This document shows positions 1 through 12,985 of a stretch of DNA of 64,000 nt, in pieces. The DNA comes from Chamaecrista fasciculata (lineage: Eukaryota; Streptophyta; Magnoliopsida; Fabales; Fabaceae): the NCBI GenBank assembly GCA_003254925.1, contig QANZ01046144.1, positions 69,549 through 133,548 of the forward strand. Direction: 5' to 3'. Below the pieces are notes generated by a model. That model was not told where the DNA came from and did no database searches. It saw nothing but the letters and a program-made list of their open reading frames with translations. How positions within the stretch are numbered: the first letter of the stretch is position 1; every line of letters begins with the position of its first letter. The position numbers and the translations under genes were made by a program.

Positions 1-239
1 AAATCCCTAGAGAATAATAATGAAGTCTACCATCATAGCCCAATAAAGATAATCAAGAAGTTATTATTATAATAATAGAAACAATAGATAGATCACTCTG
101 TCAAACGACTACAATAAAATGAATGTGCAAAAGAGTAAACTTTATTAATCATAAAAGTAATGGTCAAACGATCCAAGACAAACACAACTAATATTGTTTA
201 TGGAAGAATTAAAACGATCTATTGACTATTATCTAAGAC

Positions 240-299
<60 letters not shown>

Positions 300-914
300 C
301 TCCTTGGACATCGACGAACGTTGAGCTCAGGCTTCATTCCGATTCTCCTTTAGGATGAAGAATGTTTAGGCTCTCATATGGAGACCTATTGATGGCTATT
401 GCCTCTCTAAATCTACTCTAAACTGCCTCCAGTTAAGAATCTGAGGCGTCCCTTTGATGTGGAAGGATGAGCTATATTTATAGGAATGAAAATAGACTTG
501 GGCCGCAAGTTTAGGAACAATTTGGGCTTGGGCCGGAGGCACATATGACGGCACAGAATATATTCGCCGAATATTCCGCTAATATCTCGTTATCTTGAAT
601 CCCGATCGTCCAAATCTTCTCCTAGACTACGTCTCTTCTTGTGCCGCCACTTGTGCCGGAGGCACACATGATGGCACAAGATAATCTTGGGATTTTTAGT
701 ATCTTCTCGTTGATTCTAGATGTCTCCCTTTGGTTAGACCCTGTTTGGATATCTGAAACACTGAAAAACCCATTAAATAGCACTTATTTATAAAATACAA
801 TAAATAAATGTTAATTAACCTATTTTATCCACTTTATTATGCCATACCTTGGTGCAACCCTTTAACATATTAATTAGTCTAATTTGCAATATATTATCAT
901 TATAAACGTGTAAA
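1..914. other. AT-rich intergenic DNA, no gene recognised
   Basis: I see no supported gene. The stretch holds an AAT microsatellite at 241-298. At 480-700 a GC-richer segment twice carries a variant of 'gtgccggaggcacacatgatggcac'-like wording separated by about 120 bases, which looks like degraded transposon or LTR sequence. I could not assign it to a family. Confidence 0.5.
241..298. repeat. (AAT)n microsatellite
   Basis: About 19 uninterrupted TAA/AAT triplets. Simple repeat, likely length-polymorphic. Confidence 0.95.
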
Positions 915-1765
915 AAGAAGAGCAAATAACATGTCAATATTTGGGCTGATCAGGTCCCAAGTGATTTTTTCCATCCAAATTAACGGAGCCAAGTTAGAAT
1001 GAATTTCAAGGTGGACTGTTTTGTGATTTGAGCATTTTTGTATTAAAATAAACTAAAAAAAGGACTATTTTGCAATTTGAACCAAAATACAATAATAGTA
1101 AAGATTGGCGAATCAATTCGCTGCGTCTCCATCACGCTACGATTTCTGCTTCCTTTGGATCGACGTGTCGCTTTCGGTTCATTCTATCATGTGTGATCGA
1201 GTCGATCGGGCAGTGGAGATTGGCGCAATGGATGAGATTCACCGATTGTTTGATCCTAGGGCTGATTACACGAGACGAATTAGAAGAGCGATTGGAATTG
1301 CCGCCGTTACCCAGTTGTAGATCCACGCGTATAATAGAAAACACCCACGTCCGCCGCCGACCAGGTCTGTCCAGAACTCGTCGCGAACCGCCACTCTCCG
1401 CCGAAGAACGATGAAGTTGAAACGCGTCTTCTCCACTGCTCCAAACCCAAAAAAGCGCCAGCGACGTTCACGAACCTAGCTTCCGTCGAGTTGTTCACGA
1501 ACCCAGAGAAAACGAACTCAGATCTCCACCGCGAACCACCGCTCGCCGTGCTCCTTTGGTGAACGGCGACAACAAGCCCCTCCTGCTGAAACGCGATCTT
1601 CTGTCGTGTTCCTAATTCAAGCTCCCTCCTTTGTTTTTATTATAAAAAAGAATTTGGCTTAAATTGTAAAACAATCTATCTTAAAATTCATTCTAACATG
1701 GTTCCGTTAATTTGAACGGAAAAAAACCACCTGACACCCTATTTGCTAATAGAAGAAACCACATG
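915..1765. mobile_element. Inverted-repeat DNA element (MULE-like), non-coding
   Basis: The two ends are imperfect inverted repeats of 60 bases or more. The left arm near 975-1040 (caaattaacggagcc then gttagaatgaattt) matches, reversed, the right arm near 1670-1735 (aaattcattctaac then ggttccgttaatttg). Homology continues outward through a T-rich run on both sides. The centre (1100-1640) is GC-richer and genic-looking, but all its ORFs are short and mutually overlapping. Long inverted repeats around a non-coding core fit a non-autonomous Mutator-like element. No clean target duplication could be fixed, so the limits are approximate. Confidence 0.55.
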
Positions 1766-2027
1766 CCCCAATTTAACACTTTTTGAACCACAAGTACCCT
1801 ATTTGAAAATGAGTCAAACCACATAACCCTTTTGTGTAATAATCTAAAAAATTAATGACTTCAACCATTTAATTAATACTTACTCTAAATAAAAACGTAA
1901 ATGGCTTAGTTAGAAGATTGTTCACAATCACACGTAATCAGCAAACAAATATCCATATTAAAAAATTAAAGATAGATGTTTTTTATTTGGTAATAATCCA
2001 TTAAAGATAGATGTTTTTTATTTGGTA

Positions 2028-2301
2028 CTCCCTCCGTTCCTGAATATCTGCTTTTCTGGAGAACTTTTTTTATTCCAAAATATCTGATGTTTTATAACTT
2101 CAAGAGAGCATTAATTATTCTTTTACCATTCTATCCCTATTAAATATAGTAGAGTCATAAATGAATAAACATTTTCCTAGTAATTTAATAGGGATAGTTT
2201 AGTCTTTTTACCTCATTTTTCTCTTCATTTTAGGTGAGCTAATCATTTCCTTGGTCTGTGTGTTTTTACCTTAAACATCAGATATATAGGAACGGAGGGA
2301 G
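2028..2301. mobile_element. Stowaway-type MITE
   Basis: 274 bases bounded by the classic terminal inverted repeat CTCCCTCCGTTCC / GGAACGGAGGGAG and flanked by TA on both sides (2026-2027 and 2302-2303), the target duplication of Tc1/mariner-type Stowaway MITEs. It has no coding capacity. A diverged copy in the opposite orientation lies in intron 2 of PME-A (about 10938-11215). Confidence 0.9.
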
Positions 2302-2756
2302 TAATATTAAAGATATTAAAGATAGATGTTGATGGGCGTAAAAGTATGTAGGCAAAAGTCTCGGAGTTAGGCATACAATGGTCAACAACTAAACACCCGC
2401 GGTCATTTTTTTTACTTAATGTGCTGCTGTTAAATTAATTCTTTATTATTAATAATAGAACTTCATGATATTTTTATCTTACAAAGGATCTCAATTCTGA
2501 CCATTTTCTTTGTGACAAAGGCATCAATATGTTTAAGTCTGAATTATTAAGAGAATAACCGAAGGAATCCAACACCGAAACAGAGTGAAATATAGTATTA
2601 AGAAAATAACCATGTTTTTTAGGTGTTGTTAATTACTTTGCAATAAAGTAATCACAACAGGAAAGGCCAAAGGGATATTAATCATATATGGGTTAAGGTT
2701 TAAGCGTTAAGCATGTTGACCAATGTCTTCCGTATACGCACAAATTCATATTAGGT

Positions 2757-3165
2757 TAAAGTGTATTTTTGGTTTCATAACTTTTGTAAAAGCTTTAATT
2801 TGGTCCTATAACTTTTTTGATGTACTTTTGGTCCCATATCTTTGCAAAAAGTTGTAGACATGGTCTCATATCACTTTTGGGCCCATATCTTTTGGCAGGT
2901 TGCAGAATTGATCTCATATTTTTGCAAAAAGTTTCACAACCAATCTCATCTGACCCAAAAATATGAGACCAATTCTGCAACTTGACAAAAAAATATAGCA
3001 TCAATTCTGCAACATGACCCAAAAATACGGGACCAAAAGTGCAACACGGGACCAAATATGCAACTTGAGCAAAAGATATGGAACCAAAAGTGCAAAAAAA
3101 AGTTATGAGACTAAATTGAGACCATAACAAAAATTATGGGATTAAAAGTGAACTTTGGCCTTCAT
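2757..3165. mobile_element. Foldback element, copy 1 ('ggtcccatatctttgcaaaa' family)
   Basis: A near-palindrome of about 400 bases. The left half repeats ttttggtcccatatctttgc and the right half its complement (aaaagatatggaaccaaaag). Related copies lie at about 15790-16255 (PME-B intron) and 62150-62505. A minus-strand open frame across it is an accident of the palindrome. No transposase. Confidence 0.7.
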
Positions 3166-3548
3166 ATTAATATTCATATTGGTGGTGTGGATAAGAGAAA
3201 TTATTAAATTAATAATAATAGTTCAAACATGGAAGTTTGGAACTATTTGGTATAGTGAGGGAAAGTGCGATCCAATTTCCTGAATAGCAATTAAGTAAAT
3301 TAAGTAAAGCACACATCACTTTCATGATGGAGTTATGAAGGGTATATACGTCATTTGCAACCAAACCGCGTCAACTGTGGCGTTCCCATCAGTTAGTATA
3401 ATAACTAATTGCAGTGATTGCCCATAACGAACGCATTTCTTATAGTAGTTGCTGACTGACACTAATCAATTATCATCTCTCGAATCTCGAAAATCCCTAA
3501 CAAACTTCATCTTCTTCAATCTCACAAAAACCTCAAAGCTCGATTCTG

Positions 3549-4436
3549 ATGGGTACTACCGGCGGGAACAATCTTGATGAATCTGATTCCAACGGGTATG
3601 CTCTCAGCGGCAAGATTATGCTTAGCGCCATTGTGATTTTGTTCTTCGTTGTGATTTTAATGGTTGTTCTCCACCTCTATGCTCGGTGGTTCGTCCGACG
3701 TCAGCGCCGCCGTAGTCTACGCCGTAATCGCCGCCATGGTCGTCCACATCTCGTCTTCTACGTCGATCCCGACACAGTCATCGGTGGCGGCGCCGCCACG
3801 TCCGCCGCCGTGGCGGCGTCACGGGGTCTCGATTCGTCTCTTCTTCTGTCTCTCCCTGTCTTTGATTTCTCCTCCAAAACTCATCCCGAGGAAATTGAAT
3901 GTGCGGTCTGTTTGTGCGATTTCGAAGAAGGCGAAACGGGTCGGGTTTTGCCCAAATGTAACCATAGTTTCCACATTGATTGCATCGACATGTGGTTTAA
4001 GACTCACTCTACTTGCCCGCTTTGTAGATCTCCGGTTGAAGCCGTACCCGCCGGCGAAGGCGGAAACCCACCGGAAGTGGTGATAACCGTGTGTGAACCG
4101 GAGGCTACAGAACCGGGTTCGAGTTCCGGGTCATGCCCGGAGGAAGAAAACCGGGTTTCTTCTCCTTCGGGTTCGGTTGGGGTTAAGAGGAAACCGTCGT
4201 CGCTGGTGGGTGTGACGGTGGAGGTGCCAAGAAGAAACGAGAACTTCATGGACGAGTCAAATTGTGAGTCTCCGTCGTCGTTTAGATCGCCGATGAGTCG
4301 TATGCTGTCGTTTAAGAGAATGCTTAGCAGAGACTGGAAAGCAAATCTGTCGCCGTCGGCGACGGCGGCGGGATGCAGCAGCTCGGCGATAGATTTAGAG
4401 AAAGAGAAAGTAGGAGGAGGAGATGAGACTCAGTGA
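3549..4436 (+). CDS. ATL-family RING-H2 finger E3 ubiquitin ligase
   Basis: Intronless gene of 295 codons. Residues about 22-45 form one hydrophobic segment, then a basic stretch ([13 protein letters not shown], 50-62). The GLD motif of the ATL family is at 93-95. The RING-H2 finger follows: C118-x2-C121-x15-C137-x1-H139-x2-H142-x2-C145-x10-C156-x2-C159, with the conserved Trp149. The tail is Ser/Pro-rich and carries the repeated [16 protein letters not shown] motif seen in some ATL proteins. ATL proteins are membrane-anchored E3 ligases that recruit E2 enzymes through the RING, often in defence or carbon/nitrogen signalling; the substrate is unknown here. The start is the first ATG of the frame, 5' of the membrane segment. 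Many ATL genes lack introns, as here. The family call is very sure; the individual ATL number is not. Confidence 0.95.
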   Translation: MGTTGGNNLDESDSNGYALSGKIMLSAIVILFFVVILMVVLHLYARWFVRRQRRRSLRRNRRHGRPHLVFYVDPDTVIGGGAATSAAVAASRGLDSSLLLSLPVFDFSSKTHPEEIECAVCLCDFEEGETGRVLPKCNHSFHIDCIDMWFKTHSTCPLCRSPVEAVPAGEGGNPPEVVITVCEPEATEPGSSSGSCPEEENRVSSPSGSVGVKRKPSSLVGVTVEVPRRNENFMDESNCESPSSFRSPMSRMLSFKRMLSRDWKANLSPSATAAGCSSSAIDLEKEKVGGGDETQ

Positions 4437-7134
4437 CTCAGTGAGTTGACTCGGAAACGACGTGTCGTAAAGGAAGATCATAACGAAAAAGTAAACACTA
4501 TGGCCTGTGGGCTTTGTGCATTGTGTTGACTTAAGAGCCCATGGTGATAGAGGCGGCGTATTGTGTACACGTGACAGCTTATCGGAATGTGTTTTTGGGT
4601 TTTGACTTTTGAACAGAGCTGCCACAGTTATCCCATTTTATTACTTTATTTTATTTATTTCCTTGATTTTCTCTTAAGTATACAGACAGACATTACATTA
4701 CTTGAATGTAAGAATGTGTGAGTACCAATTTTGTACATACATCCTTATTCTAATCTAATTTATTATTTATCCATCCCTTTGGTTTGTTGCTCGATAATCA
4801 GTTCAATACTGTTCCGGAGAAGAAAAGATGTTACTTTGAAAAGTCAACGTGAGAAAGTAATAACATTTGTATGTGTTGTGACTAGTAAGTAGTGAAAGTG
4901 TGAAGCAAGATGATTGATTTGCTTGAATTTCTTCATTGTACTGTTCACACGCTTTAGTATATGAATGTTGGAGAATGTGAGATTGCAGAGTGCAATTAGC
5001 TTCACACACAGTGTCACGCTGAAATCCAACACCACGCCATGTCCTTTCATCCCCACACGTTTAAGCTTTCGGTTTGTGTTTTGTAATTTTATCTTTGTTC
5101 GCTTGCTACGTGGATTCCGACTACCGAGTGATAATCGCAACAAAACCAAGTGGTATAACTCATCCAACACGTGGAGCTGTTGTAACTAATACTTATACTT
5201 ATATGCAATATTTCAATTCAGTCTTGGCAGAACCGAACCGAATAGAGACTCGAATAAGCATTCGGTTCACGGTCTGATTGGTTTAATCGGTTGAACCATC
5301 AGTCGGATCGGATGACTCAATAAGTAATTATTTTTAATATATTAAATATAAATACTATATATTTTTTATTTGTGCATTAAGAGATGCATTTAATTTATTA
5401 CTAAATACATTTCTTCATCTAAATAATATAATTTTTCACTCCACTACTAAAGATTATAGATTAAATGCATTTTTTCAAGCAAGTGAATGGACTTGATGCA
5501 TCTTAAACAAGATCTAATAAGTCATAAATTCATAATAATTAATTAAATTCAACATTTTGACCCTCAAATTTCAAATTCAACACAAAATAGAGGAAGAGAA
5601 CCAAATAAGAGAATGAATAGAGAGCATAAGAAAAAAAAATTGAGATTTTTTTAAAAAAATAAAAAAAAAAAAATAGTTGGACCACCGGTTCGGTCCAATG
5701 GTTGGACCCGGTTCGTCGGTTTTGTCCGGTTCAATCCGGTCCAACTGACAATTTAGTTATTTTGGTCGAACCAACTTGTTTTCACATTCGGTGGTCAGAT
5801 CAGTTGGACCGTCCGGTCCGGTTCTGACAACACTGTTCCAAATGATCAACTTTACCCACTTTGAAATTATTTAATTACTTTAATTTTCTAAAGGTTACTT
5901 GTGACTTGTGAGTAAGCAAAAAACAATTTTATTAAATGTTTTAAGAGTTGTTGTCCATAGGTTGCTAGTAAGCTCTTATTTTGAATTTTGACCAATGCTT
6001 TAATATATATTGTTTTCACAAATCTTGAAGTGTTAGAGTAATAGAAAAAATAGTTATGTTTCATAAATTAACTAAACCTTGGCCTAACTCATAATTTTTA
6101 TGATGTGATCATACATTCTTTAAATATTTTAAAAGACTCAGCCAAATATTCCACTTTAATTGAGAGTTTTGGTTCTTAAACTAATCTGATTCTAATTAGA
6201 CTTAATTAGTCATTAATTTTGACTTAATTCTCTACTCATTGAAAAATTTTGCTCATTTAAACATTTAACTCTCTCTAGATCTCCCAATGTTTTCTTCTCC
6301 TTCTCTTCAAACCTCTTTAATTCTTTTCCAGATTTTGACGTATAGAGGAGTTGTAGATTTTCTGCAACTCTCCCTTCCTCTCCTTTTTTTTTTTTTTTCC
6401 TTTTTTGTTTGCTTTTTAATTTCTTAGCTCAATAATCTAGATCTGATATAGTTTTCTTGTTTTGGTAGTGATTTTTTTAGATCTGGTTTTTTCCTTCTTG
6501 TGTGGTGTGCCCCTTTTATAGTGTTTGTTTCTTTAAAGATTTGGTTTTAGTCCTCTTTGGTGGCGACTTTCAGATATTCTGATCATGTTTTCTGGCTCTA
6601 CTATCAAGTATAGGTGGAAGTCGATGGTATTTACATATGGGATTGTGATTTCTTTCATAATCAACGGTAAGTATGATGGTAAATAGTTTGTTGACAACAC
6701 ATTTTGTGGTGATTTTAAATTTTTAATCATCAGAGTTTATTCCTCATAGAATTAGTTTGTCCTCAAGATCTTTTCCGTATAAGACTTATTTATGCTCCCA
6801 ATTCGCCTCATAGTTCAACAATATTTACATTTTATGCTTATTTTATTATATCAATTTTGAAATTTATGAACAATTGTTAATATTGTTTGACTTTCATCTA
6901 ATATATTTTGTTAGTTAATTGATTATATATATATAAAATTTCTAGTCATTGAATAGTGAATTATGTTATAATTAAATATTAGTTATTGACTATGGACTTA
7001 GCGCCTAATCACCCAAAAATAAAGAAGAAACAAAATAATCCATCCATTATTGAATAAATAGATGAGTAAAGAATGAATGAGATAGATCAAGGCAGGAGGA
7101 GATCGAGCCCTGAAGATTGAAAAAGAAAGAAAGT
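4437..7134. other. Intergenic DNA between the ATL gene and the Copia element
   Basis: No supported gene. It holds the probable 3' UTR of the ATL gene (4437-4750), a repeat rich in ccggttc/gaaccgg words at 5218-5840, and AT-rich DNA. Around 6280-6780 pyrimidine-rich and 'tagatctgg' repeats resemble the 5' leader of a plant retroelement, but I could not prove it. Confidence 0.5.
5218..5840. mobile_element. Non-autonomous DNA element with ccggt-rich ends
   Basis: The left end (cagaaccgaaccg... ttggtttaatcggttgaacc) and the right end (ggttcggtccaatgg... ccggtccggttctgacaac) are rich in complementary ccggttc/gaaccgg words around an AT-rich, non-coding centre. Similar words bound the element at 48255-49232. 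Probably hAT-derived; I could not fix the terminal repeats or a target duplication. Confidence 0.45.
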
Positions 7135-9746
7135 TGTAAAATATCATAGTAAAATGTGCAGAAATGTTGGGTACCAAATAAGTAAACCCTAGCAATATAT
7201 TTATATGGGCAACAAAGGAATATTACACAGAGAATATTACAGCTGTAAAGGTAAAAGTAAATACACCACATATACACGTGTAAAATGATAATACAACACG
7301 TGTAAAATGATAATACAAGGGGTATTGACAATTAGCTACTCTGAGGGACTAATATGTATACAAGACAATAAACTGTTCTTTTTCCTTAATCTCTAAAATT
7401 CCCCCTCAAACGAGGAGGGGCAGGTGCGACTCCGAGTTTGCTCTGATGATGAAGAAACGAAGTATGTGTAAGAGCTTTGGTCAAGCAATCAACCACTTGA
7501 GAGGAAGAAGGGATATAGCTGACACAGAGAAATCCAGAAAGAATTAAGTCTAGCACAAAATGGATATCAATCTCGATGTGCTTACTTCGAGAATGTTGGA
7601 CTGGATTCGCAGTAAGATATCGAGAGCTGATGTTGTCACACCACATCATAGCTGGTCATTTGAGATGAATACCAAGCTCAGTCAACAATGAATATAACCA
7701 ACGAAGCTTTGCTGCACCATCCACCAAGGCACGATACTCAGATTCGGTGCTTGAAAGGGAGACCACTCGTTGTTTTCTCGAACCCCATGAGACAAGTGTG
7801 TTGCCCAAAAATACACAGGCTCCTGCTGTTGATCTCCGGTCATCAACATCGGTGGCCCAGTCAGCGTCTGTGAAGGCAACTAAACAGGGAGAGCCAATAG
7901 GTTGTATGCAAATACCATGTTGATAGGTTCCTTTGAGATACCTGAGGATTCGTTTCACACCCTGAAAATGCACATTAGTGGGACATGATAAAAATTGGCT
8001 CAGCTTATTTACCGAAAAAACAATGTCAGGTCGTGTGTTAGTCAAGTATTGTAAGGATCCAATAGCTTGACGATCAAGAGTGAGATAATCCATCAATTTC
8101 CCTTCTGATTTGGAGAATTGACGTCCTGTAACCATAGGAGTTGGTACAAGAGCACAATCAAGCATGTTGAATTTTTTCAGAATATCAATGGTGTACTTTG
8201 ATTGGCATAGATGCAAACCTGTACTTGTGTTATTGATCTCTATACCCAGAAAATAATATGCAGTGCCAAGATCTTTCAAAGAGAACATATCATTTAGCTT
8301 GGCTATAAAAGACTTCAAGAATTTCGAATTACTCCCTGTCACAAGTATATCATCCACATATACCAAAATATAAATTGTGACATGCGATGTTCTCAAATAA
8401 AACAAGGATACATCACTTTTGGCATTTTGTAATCCCCAGCTTAAAAGAGTCAATCTCAAACGATCAAACCAAGCTCTTGGATCTTGCTTGAGACCATACA
8501 AGGCTTTAACTAATCAGCACACATGATTGGGCTTTTGAGGATCCTGAAACCTTCGGGTTGTTTCATGAAAATCTCCTCCTGCAAACAGCCATTTAGGAAG
8601 GCATTATTGACATCAAGTTGTCTAATTTGCCAACCATGAGTTACAGCAATAGTGAGAACAACACGAATAATAGTTGGTTTTACAACAGGGCTGAAAGTTT
8701 CACCATAATCCAAACCCGGAGCTTGTTGAAAACCTTTTGCAACGAGACGGGCTTTATGTTTGAGAATGGATCCATCCTGTTTAAACTTTGTTTTGAAAAA
8801 CCATTTGCAGTCAATTAATTTCTGTGAGTTCAACCGTGGAACCAGCACCCATGTTTTGTTGCGTTGAAGAGCTTGAAACTCCTCATTCATGGCATTTCTC
8901 CAATGTGAGGTTTGAAGAGCAGAAGATTCAGAGGTTGGTTCCTGAGAAAGAAGCTCTAGACTTGGATTTTCAATGACCCCAATGAAGGGATGTTTAGGTT
9001 TATAGCCGTCAGCCTTAGCCCTTGTCACCATATTATGTGTATTAGTTGGTATAGGCCCAACATCAGAAGAATTAGAAGGCCCAACGTCATGGTCCAAAGG
9101 AGTAGGCGAAGGTGACCCAGCAGAAGAGTAATTAGAATTTTGAATTGAAGGGAGCTCACGTGGAGCACTTAGTGAAGCACATGAAGGTGATAAGAAACTT
9201 TGACTACTTGTGATGTGAGGGCTACGTGGCACATCTCCATTTGCAGAAGAAACAGTCGTTGAACATTCATTACTTTCATCTTCAACAACACGATTTTCAG
9301 AGACTGAAAAATCTTTTTACAAATGAGAGAGGCATTCACCAAGATTCAGAGGAACAATGCAATGATGCCCAGCCAGAGTTGATGAATTCCTATTCAAAAA
9401 GCGATGTTTGCAAGGAAAAAGTGAAGAATCAAATACAATATGGCGTGAGATGTAGATCTTACCGGTTGAGCTAAAGAAAGCTATAAAATATCAGAGTAAA
9501 ATGTGCAGAATGGTTGGGTACCAAATAAGTAAACCCTAGCAATATATTTATATGGGCATCAAAGGAATAATTTCACAGAGAATATTACAGATGTAAAGGT
9601 AAAAGCAAATACACCACATATACACGTGCAAAATGATAATACAACACATGTAAAATGATAATACAAGGGGTATTGACAATTAGCTACTCTGAGGGACTAA
9701 TATATATACAAGACAATAAATTGTGCTTTTTCCTTAATCTCTAACA
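7135..9746 (-). mobile_element. Internally deleted Copia LTR retrotransposon
   Basis: Two direct repeats of about 265 bases bound the element: the 5' LTR at 9482-9746 and the 3' LTR at 7135-7398, in minus-strand orientation. The 5' LTR begins TGTTAGAGATTAAGG; the 3' LTR copy has TT instead of TG. A purine-rich polypurine tract (gtttgagggggaa) lies next to the 3' LTR. Next to the 5' LTR there is no tRNA primer-binding site. The LTR runs straight into the C-terminal part of integrase, so the primer site, gag, protease and integrase core are missing. No matching 5-bp target duplication is visible at the outer edges. The element lies about 70 bases past the stop of PME-A on the same strand, so it may fall in that gene's 3' UTR. 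Confidence 0.88.
7386..9475 (-). pseudogene. Copia pol remnant (integrase end, reverse transcriptase, RNase H)
   Basis: Read on the minus strand from about 9475 there is the end of integrase (KIYISRHIVFD motif), then reverse transcriptase (WRNAMNEEFQAL, then LDVNNAFLNG), then the YVDD catalytic box, then RNase H (FTDADWA, SSTESEYRAL, SRSKHIEI). The frame is broken: a stop after the integrase end, a frameshift plus a stop just before the LVKALYGLK motif near 8505, and a stop after the RNase H motif near 7655. It therefore cannot make an intact polyprotein. Gag, protease and the catalytic core of integrase are absent. Confidence 0.92.
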
Positions 9747-9816
9747 CTTCCACAATGGAGAAGTGTAGGTTGTGAAACCAAATTAAATAAAACCTAATTA
9801 ATGTGATATATAGTCT

Positions 9817-12800
9817 CTAGTTGGGAACAACCCCAAGAGAATAGGGTACCCCAGAAGCAACAATCCAAGAATCACGCTCAGCAACATTCCCAATCTGATA
9901 AAAATTGCCCGGGTAATATTCGGATGCCTGCTGTGGAGTGGGCTTAAGATTCATACCAGGCCAAGCCACCCTCTTGGTAACATCCCCATTAGGCCCCTTA
10001 TTATTAGCCTCAATCACAGTACACGTCTCATGGTAATTATTCCCAATGAAGGGAAAATACCCTTTAGGATTATAAATTGAATCAATAAAACTATCAATTA
10101 TGACGGTCTTAGCGTACTGTTTCCATGGCCTGGCCAAATACACCTGAGCCTCGCCGTCTCTCATGAACGGCGAACCAAAAGTGGGATCCGCCGTGAATTT
10201 GCAGGATTGGAAGACCAAGGCAGTCGGAGATTCTTTCTCGTCTTTGCCGCCGGCAGCGACGATGACTTCTTGACCAGGCATGGGTTTTCGAAGCAAGAAG
10301 GTGCATTTTTGGAAGACGGCTTCTGCGTCGCCGAATATGAAGTCGATGGTGCCCCAAACGTTGACTTCTCTGTAGAATTGGCGGTAAGCATTGACGTAGA
10401 GAGTGTCTTGGTTTCCGTCGATGTTGCATCTGTAGAATATTGCTTTGTCTCCCGCCACTCGTAAAGCCACCGCTTGACCTTTTCCTGGTCCTGCTGTGTT
10501 CTCGAACCCCACGTCTACTGCCATGAAGTTTGCTGCGTTCACCCCTGTCGTATATATTTACATATATGTCATTAATATATAATTCAATTTTCAAATTAGC
10601 CTTAAAAAATTACAAATATCATATCGTTAGTCCGGTAGCCTATCTCTGCTACTAATGTACGATGACATAACCGTTAAATGCACATGTGACATTTAAAATG
10701 ACATATATTTAACTATTTGGAATCACTTAAGATTTGAGATTTGGAAATGCTCCATTAGTTTATGGCTTATTGAAGCTTCACGTATAATACAAATATTGGG
10801 GTGACTCAATTTTAGGCCGGTTTAATTGTGTTTGTTGGTCTGTTTCAGTTGGTTTAAGTGACTAGGATGCTAAAGTGAGATTTAGCAGTGCCATGCAAAC
10901 ATTTAACGTCAAAGTCATCAAGTAAATTAACAAATTCTACTTCCACCGGTTCTGAATATCTGTTTTTTAACGCTAATACACACAAACCAAGGAAATCATT
11001 AATTTACCTAAAGAGAAATATGAGATAAAACGACTAAATTGTCCTTATTAAATTACTCATAGTTACTCCCACCAATTCAACCCCTACTAACAATTTAACC
11101 GGGATAGAATTGTAAAAAGAGAAATTAATATTCTCTTGATTGTGTAAAACATCAGATATTTTAGAAGAAAAAATATTTTCCAACAAAGCAGATATTTAGA
11201 ACCAAAGAGAGTAACTGAGAAATTAAATAGTTGACGTAGTAAATGAAAAACTGAATAACTTATTTGAATAAAATGAAGGACCAAATAGTTGACTAACGAT
11301 AACGACACCAAATAATAAGTTTTCTCTTCAAATTAATTTGACTTCAACCAAAATGAATGAGTTAGTTATTAATTACCGAATGATGCAGTGTTCCAAGTTG
11401 TGACACCATCGAGATTGTTTTTCCCTCCAGAGAAGATTGTCTTGGTGGCACCATCTCCGACGAGGGTCACAAAGTTCATGGTGTATTTCGGAAGGTCAAC
11501 ATACTCCTTGTATATTCCAGCCTTCACATATATCACAAACGGCACCATATTATTGGGCGGCACCACCTTAAGCGCCTCGCCTAGCGTCTTAAACTGCCCA
11601 CTCCCATCCTGAGCCACCGTCACATTCGGCTGCACCGCTTTCGCACCCACTTGAAGCAACCGTCTTTGGTGATGGTTCATCCACGTCGGCACCTCCAAAC
11701 CAGAAGACGACAAAAGCTTCCTTCCCTTATTATTATTATTCTCCACACTTACACCACTTAACAAACTGTCCAAATTCAATGTCTTGAAAATATCGGTCAA
11801 GCCGTTGACTATATCCAACGCGTTCTTGCTCATTTCCATCGAGCTCTTTAAAACCTGAGTAAGAGAGTTTAAGTAAACCATAAAATGAGATGTAAATTCG
11901 AATCGTAAACTCTATTTTACTTAAGTATAAATAGTATAATTTTCATACTAAAGATCTATCACTTACTTAAATTGAATGCATCAAAACATGCTCATTTTAT
12001 TTTTTTCATTTGTCAATATTATATATATAAATACAGATAAGGTAATTAATAATATAAAAAATTATTTATAAGCATATAATTATTCAACATTGTCATATTT
12101 TAATAAAATATCTCATAGATTATTAAATAATTTACTATAAAATAATTTTCTTAAAATATTCTATCCTATAGGAGTAATATTTAAGATTTTTTACTTTGAG
12201 AGAATGTAAATTCTCATAATAAAATTGTAAAATTACAGAATTGATAAGATATAAAATCGTAAAATCGTATATATAAAATTAAAATTTAAGTAAGATTTTA
12301 ATAAATTTATATTTTACTTAAAATTGAATCATTTTATCTAGATAAAATTATAAATTCGTCAAATTTTAAGATCTAAATCGAGATTTTAACAAGAATAAAC
12401 CTGAGCCATGGTTTTTCCAGCTTCTGTTGTATTTGTCTCATCGAACCCATCCAAACAAGTATTTTGGTGCGTTATCGAAGCCGTTAGCCACACCTTAAGG
12501 TCATAAGCAAACTCCTTTATTTCACTTAATTCAAACTTATCAACTTTTTCAATTGACTCCTTTATGCTATCTATCGCTAATCCAAAAACCTCTTTACACA
12601 CTTTCAAAGCATCCTTTGTTTTCTCGTCCTTTGACAACTCTTTGTACAACGTGCTGTTTTCTAAGTGACCGTTAAGTTCTGTAACCGTCGAATTAAACGC
12701 CGCTTTCACCAGCGTTTTCATGTCTGCCGTGTCGTTTACTGCGATCACCTGCTCCATGCTTTTCTCGCATGTTTGTTTGTACTCTGCTGAATTACATAGT

Positions 12801-12985
12801 GTATCTGCGTTTTTCTGTGATGTTGATATCGACGACGAGCCGTTTTGACTAGCTTGTTTGGTATCTGTCACGCCGACGGCGACGGCGACGACCATGGCCA
12901 CCAGTAAAATGGAAGATACTCCGATAATTGCAGCCTTCTTCTTTCTCTCATTTCTCTCAGCCACATCATTTTTATCTCCGGACAT
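9817..12985 (-). CDS. PME-A: pectin methylesterase with N-terminal inhibitor domain (type I)
   Basis: Three exons: 12401-12985, 11377-11854 and 9817-10544, joined by GT/AG introns, giving 596 codons plus stop. The enzyme demethylates homogalacturonan in the cell wall. Residues about 19-39 form a signal anchor. The PMEI pro-domain follows with cysteines C64, C73, C130 and C177. Processing motifs RKLL (240-243) and RRLL (259-262) mark where subtilases cut type-I PMEs. The catalytic domain shows GIYKE (308-312), QAVALR (378-383), QDTLY with proton-donor Asp401, DFIFG with nucleophile Asp422, and LARPW with Arg493. The usual LGRPW reads LARPW here and in PME-B. The start is the ATG at 12985; an upstream in-frame TTG is not a start. 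Intron 2 holds an old Stowaway MITE. A Copia element lies just 3'. PME-B is its tandem paralog. Confidence 0.95.
10938..11215. mobile_element. Diverged Stowaway MITE inside PME-A intron 2
   Basis: The ends read ctacttccaccggttc... and ...gaaccaaagagagta, decayed forms of the CTCCCTCCGTTCC repeat. The internal sequence, reversed, matches the MITE at 2028-2301 (for example acacacaaaccaaggaaatc). Old insertion on the intron side of both splice sites. Confidence 0.75.

Noticed and set aside
1070..1414. 114-codon plus-strand ORF
   Set aside because: It sits inside an inverted-repeat element, overlaps other open frames on both strands, and has no domain.
2795..3130. 111-codon minus-strand ORF
   Set aside because: It spans the palindromic foldback element and consists of its repeated words.
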